Source: Omnitrophica WOR_2 bacterium RIFCSPLOWO2_12_FULL_46_30 (GTDB lineage Bacteria > Omnitrophota > Gorgyraeia > Gygaellales > UBA12090). From it: a stretch of DNA of 10,381 nt. The stretch is from the NCBI GenBank assembly GCA_001805845.1, contig MHHA01000042.1, positions 1 through 10,381 on the forward strand. The letters are read 5' to 3'. The notes below the pieces were generated by a model. That model saw nothing but the letters and a program-made list of their open reading frames with translations. It was not told where the DNA came from and made no database searches. This document shows, piece after piece, positions 1-6,738 of this stretch (position 1 is the stretch's first letter; every line of letters begins with the position of its first letter). Both the position numbers and the translations under genes were made by a program.

Positions 1-1794
1 CGAGATACGAGAGGCCTGGCCTAAATTCAGGGGCTTACCTTTATCCAACTTCTCTTTTATCTCCCGGGAAAGACCGGGAATTGAGGAATAATCAAAATTA
101 GCGGTGAGTTTTATTTTTTCCAGATGCTTAAAGCGCTCTACTTCCGCTAACTGGCGCTGGATAAAGCCGGCATATTTAACCTCAATCTCAATCTGCCGGG
201 ATACATCCTTGGGAAATTTAAAATCATCAAAACTTTGTAAGGTTTTTATATCTATTTCCGGGCGCTTCAGCAATTCTTCAAGGGTTATTCTTTTATTTAT
301 CGGCGCGGTCTCAAGCTGCCCCAGGGTTTGGTTGATCTCTTTCGTTGCTAAAATTTTTGTTTTTCTTAAATAGGAGATTCCCTCGTCTATTGCCTTTTCT
401 TTCTTTTGTGTCTTTTTAAAATCACTCTCTTTGACTAATCCCGCCTCACGGCCAATCTTACGCAGCCTCAAGTCCGCGTTATCCTCGCGGATAGTCAGGC
501 GGTATTCCACCCGGGAGGTAAACATCCGGTACGGTTCATTGGTTCCTTTGGTGGTGAGGTCGTCAATGAGCACTCCGATGTAGCTGGTTGAGCGGTCTAA
601 GACAAGGGGCTGTCTGTCTTTAACTCTCAAGGCGGCATTTATCCCGGCAAGCAAACCCAGAGAAGCCGCCTCTTCATATCCGGTTGTGCCGTTGATTTGA
701 CCTGCCAGATATAAGTTTCTGACGCGTTTGGCCTCTAAGGTAGGATATAGCTCTAAAGGGTCAACCACATCGTGCTCAATGCCGTATCCGGGCCTGGTAA
801 TTTCCGCGTATTCTAAACCCTCTATTGAATGCAACATCTCTAATTGGATATCTACCGGCAAACTCGTGGAGATGCCATTAGGATAATACTCAATGGTCTT
901 CAGGCCTTCCGGCTCTAAGAATATCTGATGGCGCTCTTTATCGGCAAACTTAACGATTTTATCCTCAATTGAGGGGCAATAGCGCACGCCGGCGGCTTTG
1001 ATTTTCCCGGTATAAAGCGGCGAACGGCCGAGGCCCAAGCGGATGATTTCATGGGTCTTTTTATTGGTATAGGTTATGTGGCAGGGAACTTGTCTAAGTT
1101 TAAGCTTTTTAGTCAAAAAAGAAAAAGGCCTTGGCTCTCTATCGCCTTCCTGAACCTCTAGTTTCTTAAAGTTTATGCTCCGGCCATCTAAGCGGGCGCA
1201 GGTTCCGGTTTTAAAGCGCAGGATATTAAACCCTAAATCTTGAAGTGAATTTGCCAGGCCTAGCGACGGGGGCTCGCCTATTCTTCCTCCCGGCGTATGT
1301 TCCAGGCCGATGTGGATTAAGCCGTTTAAGAATGTCCCGGGAGTAACCACTATGGTTTTGCCGTAAAAACAATCGCCATTATGCAGCCCTATACCGCAGG
1401 CGGCCCCATCTTTTACGATGAGCCCTGCAACCGTACCTTCTTTGACTAACAGGTTCTTGCGGGCCCTGAGCGCCTTCTGCATATAGGCCTTATATCTGTG
1501 CCTATCTTCTTGAGCGCGAGATGACTGCACCGCCGGGCCTTTTGAGCTGTTTAAGATGCGAAATTGGATGCCGCAGGCATCTGCGGCCTTTGCCATTTCT
1601 CCGCCTAAGGCATCAATTTCTTTAACCAATTGGCCCTTGCCCACTCCGCCGATGGCCGGATTACAGCTCATATGGCCGATGGTGTCATAACGCATAGTTA
1701 CCAGCAAAGTCGGACAGCCCATCCTGCTGGCGGCCAAACTCGCCTCAATTCCCGCATGCCCTGCGCCGATAACTATCACATCATATTTATTCAT
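1..1794 (-). CDS. mnmG: tRNA uridine-5-carboxymethylaminomethyl modification enzyme MnmG (GidA), 3' end cut by window
   Basis: MnmG is an FAD protein that, with the GTPase MnmE, installs the cm5/cmnm5 group on wobble uridine 34 of certain tRNAs in the cytoplasm. I translated the frame by hand: 598 codons are open from ATG at 1794 to base 1 with no stop or frameshift. The family is usually about 620-630 residues, so only a short C-terminal tail is missing. Visible features are the N-terminal FAD-binding GAGHAG (residues 10-15), the SCNPAIGG block with Cys44, RYCPSIED with Cys273 (these correspond to the two conserved functional cysteines of the family), the second FAD-contact region AGQINGTTGYEEAA near residue 365, EYRLTIREDNADLRL, and the C-terminal IPGLSREI and LGQASRIS signatures. 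Residues 196-201 read TGTCAR where most relatives have TGTPPR. The gene lies 128 bp after apgM. No good Shine-Dalgarno sequence precedes the ATG; the start is fixed by the family N-terminus. Confidence 0.97.
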   Translation of the reverse strand, partial: MNKYDVIVIGAGHAGIEASLAASRMGCPTLLVTMRYDTIGHMSCNPAIGGVGKGQLVKEIDALGGEMAKAADACGIQFRILNSSKGPAVQSSRAQEDRHRYKAYMQKALRARKNLLVKEGTVAGLIVKDGAACGIGLHNGDCFYGKTIVVTPGTFLNGLIHIGLEHTPGGRIGEPPSLGLANSLQDLGFNILRFKTGTCARLDGRSINFKKLEVQEGDREPRPFSFLTKKLKLRQVPCHITYTNKKTHEIIRLGLGRSPLYTGKIKAAGVRYCPSIEDKIVKFADKERHQIFLEPEGLKTIEYYPNGISTSLPVDIQLEMLHSIEGLEYAEITRPGYGIEHDVVDPLELYPTLEAKRVRNLYLAGQINGTTGYEEAASLGLLAGINAALRVKDRQPLVLDRSTSYIGVLIDDLTTKGTNEPYRMFTSRVEYRLTIREDNADLRLRKIGREAGLVKESDFKKTQKKEKAIDEGISYLRKTKILATKEINQTLGQLETAPINKRITLEELLKRPEIDIKTLQSFDDFKFPKDVSRQIEIEVKYAGFIQRQLAEVERFKHLEKIKLTANFDYSSIPGLSREIKEKLDKGKPLNLGQASRIS

Positions 1795-1808
1795 ATAAAC
1801 ATCTTGTA

Positions 1809-1906
1809 GCGTAAAGCGGAAAGCACAAAGTGGAAAACTTAAAAACGAAAAAGGTAAAAGAAAACTTTAAGTTTTACGTTTTGGTTTTTCGCTTTTCGCT
1901 TTGCAC
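1809..1906. repeat. Long imperfect A-rich/T-rich inverted repeat between apgM and mnmG
   Basis: The outer part of the left arm (from 1809) and the reverse complement of the right arm (up to 1906) align over about 36 bases, with roughly two thirds of positions identical and a one-base shift near the middle. Both arms carry the spaced words AAAGCG, AAAGC and AAAAC, so the minus-strand transcript could fold into a long bulged hairpin just upstream of mnmG. A smaller perfect hairpin, AAAACT-TTA-AGTTTT, sits at 1861-1875. There is no compact GC stem followed by a T-run of the kind expected for an intrinsic terminator. The purine-rich word repetition looks more like a dispersed intergenic repeat or a decayed miniature element. 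Whether it is multicopy cannot be judged here. Confidence 0.5.
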
Positions 1907-1922
1907 TCTAGGCTTAATTATG

Positions 1923-3206
1923 CTACTCTTGGGCTAACTTTACAAGGAGAGGGAGCACGTCCTGGCCGCCGATTTCACCTAATGAGCCGAGTTTAGCGGT
2001 CTTCTCGGAGAAACTCATTGAGCCGTCTGGCTTGATGGCGCCTCCGGCAACTAAGAAAGGAACCGGGTCGGCAGAATGGGCTTTAAGTTTGCAGGGGGTG
2101 GAATGGTCTGCGGTTACGGCAATAATAACCTCACTTAGCTTAATCTTAGGAAGGAGATTGCCGAAGAAAAATTTATCTATTGCCTCAATGGATTCTTTCT
2201 TTTTGTTAAAGTTTCCGTCGTGAGCAGGCTCGTCAGGGCCCTTGATATGGATATATAAGCCGTCAAAGTCATGAATTTTCTTAAGCGCGGTCTCTGCCCA
2301 CAAAGGATAATCTACTTCCGGCTTTCCGCTTGATTGAGGAATCTCAACTACCTCAATTCCGGTTAAAAGAGCAATTCCCTTTTCCACCGGCATCTCGACA
2401 AATGAGCCGAGTTTTAAGCCGCGGCTTTCTTTTATCGAGGGGAACTTTGGCAAATGATCCCCTGCGTCTCTTGAAACAATGGCGTTAGCCGGCATCTTTT
2501 TTTCTTGAACTCTCCTTTGATTTACCTTTGCCGCCTGCAAAAGCTGATGCGCCTTCTCGGTAAATTCATTGAGTAGTTTTGCCGCCTCAAGCGCGCCTGA
2601 GTCAAATTCATAACCCCCGACCGGCTTTGATGCTAAAATTGTATTCGGGAATTTTTCTAAGGCAACTCCAAAAACCCCTTCCCTGCCATAGGCCGGGTCG
2701 GTATTGGTAATCCATCCGCGAAGCCGCTCCCGCTGTCCGCGGATGACTAATACTCCCCGATGGCCGATGGTATTTTTAAACTCAAAAGTCGCCGAGCTCA
2801 GGATTACTTTGGAATTTATTTCGCGGCTTAAGGCAGCTGCTTCTTCAGTAGTCAAATTTCTACCCACCCGGCGGTCAATAATGGTTTCACCGTCCTCTGC
2901 TACGGTAGCAAAATTAACCCTCAAGGCCAAATCTCCGTCGTGGACTGATAAGCCTTCAGCATAGGATTCCAAAGGCCCTCTTCCGGTATAATATTTATGG
3001 GCATCATAGCCCAAGAGGCAGATAACCGCAACGTCTGATTCCGGGGCAATTCCCTTTTCCACCGGATAAACTACGCCTGTTTTTCCTTTTTGCGCAAGCT
3101 TATCCATATTCGGGGTAAGCGCAGACTCTAATGGCGTCTTATCGCCAAGCTCTTTTATCGGCAAATCCCCCAAACCATCAAGGACAATATAAAATATTTT
3201 TTTCAT
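1923..3206 (-). CDS. apgM: 2,3-bisphosphoglycerate-independent phosphoglycerate mutase, archaeal type (ApgM)
   Basis: This enzyme interconverts 3-phosphoglycerate and 2-phosphoglycerate in glycolysis and gluconeogenesis. It belongs to the metal-dependent alkaline phosphatase superfamily, in the archaeal-type branch that is also found in many bacteria. The 427-residue length fits the family. The N-terminus IVLDGLGD places a metal ligand at Asp10. APESDVA puts the predicted phospho-acceptor Ser at residue 57. YYTGRGPLES (71-80) is a family signature. The second metal cluster is visible as IKGPDEPAHD (Asp325, His329), TADHSTP (Asp367, His368) and His377 in KAHSADPVPF. NAIVSRDAGD (241-250) corresponds to the substrate-domain loop. 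The ATG at 3206 matches the typical start right before the first beta strand. Upstream bases hold repeated ACAGAT words rather than a Shine-Dalgarno sequence. The gene follows nrdJ by 39 bp and is probably co-transcribed with it. Confidence 0.95.
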   Translation of the reverse strand: MKKIFYIVLDGLGDLPIKELGDKTPLESALTPNMDKLAQKGKTGVVYPVEKGIAPESDVAVICLLGYDAHKYYTGRGPLESYAEGLSVHDGDLALRVNFATVAEDGETIIDRRVGRNLTTEEAAALSREINSKVILSSATFEFKNTIGHRGVLVIRGQRERLRGWITNTDPAYGREGVFGVALEKFPNTILASKPVGGYEFDSGALEAAKLLNEFTEKAHQLLQAAKVNQRRVQEKKMPANAIVSRDAGDHLPKFPSIKESRGLKLGSFVEMPVEKGIALLTGIEVVEIPQSSGKPEVDYPLWAETALKKIHDFDGLYIHIKGPDEPAHDGNFNKKKESIEAIDKFFFGNLLPKIKLSEVIIAVTADHSTPCKLKAHSADPVPFLVAGGAIKPDGSMSFSEKTAKLGSLGEIGGQDVLPLLVKLAQE

Positions 3207-3214
3207 AAATTTCT

Positions 3215-3243
3215 ATCTGTGTAATCTGTTTTCAAGAATCTGT
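3215..3243. repeat. Three short direct repeats of (A)ATCTGT in the nrdJ-apgM gap
   Basis: The + strand carries ATCTGT at 3215-3220, AATCTGT at 3223-3229 and AATCTGT at 3237-3243. These fill most of the 39-bp gap between the nrdJ stop and the apgM start. Read on the coding strand this is three ACAGAT words in series. Similar ACACAGATTACACAGAT-like tracts occur as dispersed intergenic repeats in some bacterial genomes; that comparison is from memory and unverified here. The tract occupies the place where the apgM ribosome binding site should be. Confidence 0.5.
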
Positions 3244-3245
3244 GT

Positions 3246-5579
3246 TTAACACTTAGAATACCCGCAGGCCTGGCACTTGACACAGCCCTCTTCATGGCGC
3301 AACGCTCCTCCGCAGTCAGGGCAGACACCGATTATATTAGAGGTAACATTCTTTTCTACTAAATACTCCTCGGCTTTAGTAAGTTTTGAAGAGGCCTCCC
3401 CTGGCTTATGGCTGCGGCTAGTGGAAGCCGCACCATTGCCCTCTGGCTTATCCAGCGCGCCTAAATTCAGTAACCTTTTTTCTACTACCCTGGCTATGGC
3501 ATCAGCACAGGAGAAAATCCGCACCCCCTTCTCCCACGATGGCGAGGGGCAGCGGATATTGCGTAACTGCTCAATGATGCTCTTCACCTCAATTCCCGAG
3601 CGAAAAGCCAGGGATACCAAACGGCCGATGGCCTCAAGCTGGCTGGCGGCGCAGCCGCCGGCCTTGCCCATCTGGGTAAAGACCTCAAAAGGCATACCCT
3701 CTTCATCAGAATTTATGGTTACGTAAAGATTCCCGCAGCCGGTGGCGACTTTAGTCGTGGTTCCGGTAACTACCTCAGGCCTTGGCCGCGGAGCAATCTT
3801 TTCTATTGCCTCAGGCTTCTTTATCTCCTGTCCCGCAGTTTTTTTTTCAGTGTCTTTACGTTCAATATTTAAAACCTGTTCTTCGCGGCTCCTATCGCGA
3901 TAAATGGTTACCCCTTTACAGCCCAGCTTATAAGCCAAAAGATATGCCTGCGCCACATCATCAGGGGTGGCTTCGTTGGGCAGATTTATTGTCTTAGAGA
4001 CCGCGTTATCCGTGCATTTCTGGAATACGGCCTGCATCTTGATATGCCACTGGCTAGATATATCGTGGGCCACCACAAATAACCTCTTGATGTCTTCGGG
4101 TATCTCGCCTACCTTCTGAATACAGCCGTCCTCGGCAATCTTAGCCATTAACTCCCTGGAATAAAAACCTCTTTTCTTAGCTACCTCCTCAAAAACCGGG
4201 TCAACCTCAATCAATTTGTCCTGGTCCATTACCATCCGATAATAGGAAATGGCAAAAAGCGGCTCAATCCCTGAAGAGCAGGGGCCGGCAATGATGCTGA
4301 TTGTGCCGGTAGGGGCAATGGTGGTTAGGGTGGCATTGCGCAATTTTGGCCCACCGGGTTTATCGTGGATACTTCCTTTAAAGGCAGGGAAAACTCCTTT
4401 ATATCCTGCCAGCTCTTCAGATTCTTTTCTTGCCTCTTGTAAAATAAAAACCATTACCTTCTCGGCCAGGGCAATGGCCTCTTCTGAATTATAGGGAATG
4501 CTTAAGCGGCACAACAGGCTTGCCCAGCCCATTACCCCTAATCCGACTTTGCGGTTTAAACGGGTCATCCGCTCAATCTCCCGGAGCGGATACTTATTCA
4601 CATCAATGACATTGTCTAAAAAATGAACTGCCAGATGAACCACCGCCCTTAATTTATCCCAATCAATCTCATAGCCATCGCCTGCTTCTTTAAACATCTT
4701 GTCTAAATTTATGGAGCCCAGGTTACAACTTTCGTAAGGCAAAAGCACCTGCTCTCCGCATGGATTTGTAGATTCATAACTTCCCAATTTTGGCGTGGGA
4801 TTAAATTGGTTCATCCGGTCAATAAAAATTACCCCCGGCTCGCCGTTCTTATGCGCCTGTTTCACAATCAAGGCAAAGACAAGTTTTGTATTCAGGCGCT
4901 TCACCGGCTTCTTAGTATGCGGATCAATCAAATCATAATCCTCGCCCTTCTCAAGCTTCTGCATAAAATTCTCAGTGACGCTCACTGAGATATTAAAATT
5001 GGTGATGTCTTTATCCGAATCCTTGCATTGGATAAACTCTAGTATATCCGGATGGTCTATTCTTAAGATACCCATATTCGCGCCCCGGCGGGTTCCGCCC
5101 TGCTTTACCGCCTGGGTTGCGGCATCGTAGACCTTCATAAAGGAAACCGGGCCTGAGGCAATTCCGCCGGTGGAAAGGACCACGCTGTTTTTTGCCCTTA
5201 ATCGGGAAAAGGAAAACCCCGTCCCTCCGCCGGACTTATGGATCATAGCCGTGGCTTTGAGGCTTTCAAAAATAGATTCCATTGAATCCTCTATGGGGAG
5301 CACAAAGCAGGCAGATAGCTGCGACAGCTCCCTTCCGGCATTCATCAGGGTAGGCGAATTGGGCATAAACTCCAAATTACCCAGCATCTCATAGAACCTG
5401 TTTTCTAATTCCCTGACCTGGGCCTCGTTTCTGCCATATGCCTTATCGCTTGAGGCGATGGTTTTAGCAACCCGCCGGAAAAGCTCATCCGGCGTCTCAA
5501 CGACCCTGCCCTCCTTATCCTTTTTTAGATAGCGCCTTTCCAAAACCTTGAGCGCGTTCTCAGAAAGTTTTACTGCCAT
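3246..5579 (-). CDS. nrdJ: Adenosylcobalamin-dependent (class II) ribonucleoside-diphosphate reductase NrdJ
   Basis: NrdJ reduces ribonucleotides to deoxyribonucleotides using a thiyl radical generated from adenosylcobalamin, so it works with or without oxygen and needs no radical-storing second subunit. The 777 residues show FMPNSPTLMNAG (71-82), Cys91 in SACFVLP, the HKSGGGTGFSFSRLR loop (114-128) and catalytic NPCGE (272-276: Asn272, Cys274 as thiyl radical site, Glu276). Cys285 lies 11 residues on and should form the active-site redox pair with Cys91. IAPTGTISI (421-429) is the phosphate-binding loop. A charged linker (about 570-602) leads to the TSCPD-type domain with GKAGGCAASQLEAIGR (638-653). 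The C-terminus carries CPDC (753-756), CVKC (766-769) and a final CGYSKC (772-777), a zinc-ribbon-like tail that probably re-reduces the active site. There is no N-terminal ATP-cone and no intein. The start is supported by GGAGG 7 bases upstream of the ATG. The gene has its own promoter and a tandem NrdR-box pair. Confidence 0.97.
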   Translation of the reverse strand: MAVKLSENALKVLERRYLKKDKEGRVVETPDELFRRVAKTIASSDKAYGRNEAQVRELENRFYEMLGNLEFMPNSPTLMNAGRELSQLSACFVLPIEDSMESIFESLKATAMIHKSGGGTGFSFSRLRAKNSVVLSTGGIASGPVSFMKVYDAATQAVKQGGTRRGANMGILRIDHPDILEFIQCKDSDKDITNFNISVSVTENFMQKLEKGEDYDLIDPHTKKPVKRLNTKLVFALIVKQAHKNGEPGVIFIDRMNQFNPTPKLGSYESTNPCGEQVLLPYESCNLGSINLDKMFKEAGDGYEIDWDKLRAVVHLAVHFLDNVIDVNKYPLREIERMTRLNRKVGLGVMGWASLLCRLSIPYNSEEAIALAEKVMVFILQEARKESEELAGYKGVFPAFKGSIHDKPGGPKLRNATLTTIAPTGTISIIAGPCSSGIEPLFAISYYRMVMDQDKLIEVDPVFEEVAKKRGFYSRELMAKIAEDGCIQKVGEIPEDIKRLFVVAHDISSQWHIKMQAVFQKCTDNAVSKTINLPNEATPDDVAQAYLLAYKLGCKGVTIYRDRSREEQVLNIERKDTEKKTAGQEIKKPEAIEKIAPRPRPEVVTGTTTKVATGCGNLYVTINSDEEGMPFEVFTQMGKAGGCAASQLEAIGRLVSLAFRSGIEVKSIIEQLRNIRCPSPSWEKGVRIFSCADAIARVVEKRLLNLGALDKPEGNGAASTSRSHKPGEASSKLTKAEEYLVEKNVTSNIIGVCPDCGGALRHEEGCVKCQACGYSKC

Positions 5580-5586
5580 AGGTCTT

Positions 5587-5591
5587 CCTCC
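5587..5591 (-). promoter_or_regulatory. Shine-Dalgarno sequence of nrdJ
   Basis: GGAGG on the minus strand lies 7 bases before the ATG at 5579. It fixes the nrdJ start and is one of only two strong ribosome binding sites in the window. Confidence 0.8.
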
Positions 5592-5631
5592 ATTCGCCTG
5601 GTATTTCTTCTAGATCTTCTCGGGGGTTTCT

Positions 5632-5659
5632 ATTATAACAAACCAGAAGCCATTGTCAA
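5632..5659 (-). promoter_or_regulatory. Sigma-70-type promoter of nrdJ
   Basis: On the minus strand a perfect -35 hexamer TTGACA (5654-5659) is followed by a 16-bp spacer and a perfect -10 hexamer TATAAT (5632-5637). The expected transcription start is near 5625, giving a leader of about 45 nt before the nrdJ ATG. That is too short for a cobalamin riboswitch. The promoter lies in the 123-bp gap after the UroD/MetE-like gene and next to the NrdR boxes. Confidence 0.88.
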
Positions 5660-5663
5660 GAGA

Positions 5664-5679
5664 ATACTATATGTTGTAT
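5664..5679. promoter_or_regulatory. NrdR box, promoter-proximal copy
   Basis: The 16-bp site ATACTATATGTTGTAT matches the published NrdR-box consensus acaCwAtATaTwGtgt at 13 of 16 positions, including the central CTATAT and the opposing TTGT half. It lies 4 bp upstream of the nrdJ -35 hexamer. NrdR is a zinc-finger/ATP-cone repressor that binds tandem boxes before ribonucleotide reductase genes and shuts them down when dATP is abundant. The nrdR gene itself is not in the window. Confidence 0.82.
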
Positions 5680-5695
5680 ACTTAATCTGTTATTG

Positions 5696-5711
5696 CTACA
5701 ATTTATAGTGA
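5696..5711. promoter_or_regulatory. NrdR box, promoter-distal copy overlapping the upstream stop codon
   Basis: The site CTACAATTTATAGTGA matches the NrdR consensus acaCwAtATaTwGtgt at about 12 of 16 positions, with the CAAT and TATAG cores intact. It starts 32 bp from the first box, leaving a 16-bp gap. NrdR box pairs typically show this three-helical-turn spacing, and it supports both sites together. The box covers the TAA (5703-5705) and last codons of the UroD/MetE-like gene, so its sequence is constrained by two functions. Confidence 0.75.
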
Positions 5712-6737
5712 GCGGGTTAATCTTACGGTTAGAGCCAGTATCTCCTCAACCCTTTCTAAGGGGGCGCCGCTTAAGCCGCAGGCAGGGCTTATAAGAGAAA
5801 ACCTTTGCCTGAAAGCCCCCCCTGGAGCCATTTTTTTCAGCAAGCTGTCAATTGCAGGCAGGCCTTCTCTTGAATGCGTAGGAACAATCCCCCAGGCAAG
5901 AATGCCGTTTCTTTGCAAGAAACTATCCAGCTCTTTGGGGTAGAGAAAAATGGTTTCCAGATAATTATAGGCATCAAAATTCAGGATATCAATATTGGTT
6001 TTTAGAACAATGCCCCAGTCAGTATTGCCGCAGCAATGAATCCCGGCAAATGCGCCTTCGCTATGGATTGCTTCAATACAATCGTTCGTCATCGTAACTA
6101 CATCTTCTATTTTGATGTTAAAGAAACTTGAGCCGACAGAAACCAGATATGGTTCATCAATAAAAATAATAACTTGCGGTTTTTTTTGCGGGCCCTGTCC
6201 ATCGCCTATCGCCTCTTGTAATTTCCTCACCTGCCATCTGGCTTTCATCCCCAGCGCCTTTACCAAGCAATCGCGGAACTCCTGCTCGTAGATAATTGCT
6301 TTTTTATTCTGGTCGGTGACGGTCAGGCCAAAACTTACCGGGCCGATAATCTGGCCTTTGAGGAAGGCAAAACTCATCCCCTTGATGCGCTTTATGAATT
6401 CATAGAAGCCGGCTGCGTAGTCCGGACTTACTGTAAAATAATCTAAATCCGAAGCCAGATAATGCTCATAGGCTGCCTCTAATTCTCCAGCGTAATTATC
6501 CTGAGCGGTGTTAATATATATTTTCTTTTCCGCCTCGTCAATAACTACGCCGGGCAGGCCCTGGGCAAATTGCACATACATATTCTCTTTAAAATCTCTT
6601 TTGGGCAGCTGCGGCCAGAAGGGAATATCGTCTTTGAAATAGCGAAAAACCAAATCGCAGGCTTCATAGGGCGAGGTATGAGGAAGGCTGCCGACGCCGG
6701 TGGCCAGAAATCTATTTAAATGGAGAGGGGTATTCAA
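5703..6737 (-). CDS. UroD/MetE-like (cobalamin-independent methionine synthase-type) zinc protein
   Basis: This looks like a single TIM barrel of the superfamily that joins uroporphyrinogen decarboxylase, the MetE catalytic domain and corrinoid-linked methyltransferases. Starting at TTG 6737 gives 344 residues. ATGVGSLPH near the N-terminus is typical of MetE-like proteins. Candidate zinc ligands are His234 and Cys236 in IHCCGNTDWG, Glu261 in YNYLETIF and Cys320 in SPACGLSG. Their spacing mirrors the His-x-Cys, Glu, Cys set of MetE, so methyl transfer to a thiol is more likely than porphyrin decarboxylation. The substrate is unknown. The open frame extends to a TTG at 6779 (358 residues), which would overlap the LacI-type gene by 41 bp. 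I prefer TTG 6737, one base after that gene's TAA and preceded by AGGG, because the extra N-terminal residues precede the usual family start. No in-frame ATG occurs until residue 53. Translation is probably coupled to the LacI-type gene. Confidence 0.82.
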   Translation of the reverse strand: MNTPLHLNRFLATGVGSLPHTSPYEACDLVFRYFKDDIPFWPQLPKRDFKENMYVQFAQGLPGVVIDEAEKKIYINTAQDNYAGELEAAYEHYLASDLDYFTVSPDYAAGFYEFIKRIKGMSFAFLKGQIIGPVSFGLTVTDQNKKAIIYEQEFRDCLVKALGMKARWQVRKLQEAIGDGQGPQKKPQVIIFIDEPYLVSVGSSFFNIKIEDVVTMTNDCIEAIHSEGAFAGIHCCGNTDWGIVLKTNIDILNFDAYNYLETIFLYPKELDSFLQRNGILAWGIVPTHSREGLPAIDSLLKKMAPGGAFRQRFSLISPACGLSGAPLERVEEILALTVRLTRSL

Positions 6738-6738
6738 T

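Noticed and set aside
104..373. 89-codon plus-strand open frame opposite mnmG
   Set aside because: It is antisense to conserved mnmG codons, with low-complexity Ser/Phe-rich content typical of a shadow frame.
3215..3243. CRISPR-like repeat array
   Set aside because: Repeats are only 6-7 bp with 2-7 bp spacing, far below CRISPR repeat and spacer sizes, and no cas genes are present.
3277..3726. 149-codon plus-strand open frame opposite nrdJ
   Set aside because: It lies wholly antisense to the strongly conserved C-terminal half of nrdJ. It has no recognisable domain and no ribosome binding site, so it is a shadow frame.
5580..5702. Cobalamin riboswitch upstream of the B12-dependent nrdJ
   Set aside because: The predicted leader is only about 45 nt, no B12-box-like element is visible, and the gap is already explained by the promoter and NrdR boxes.
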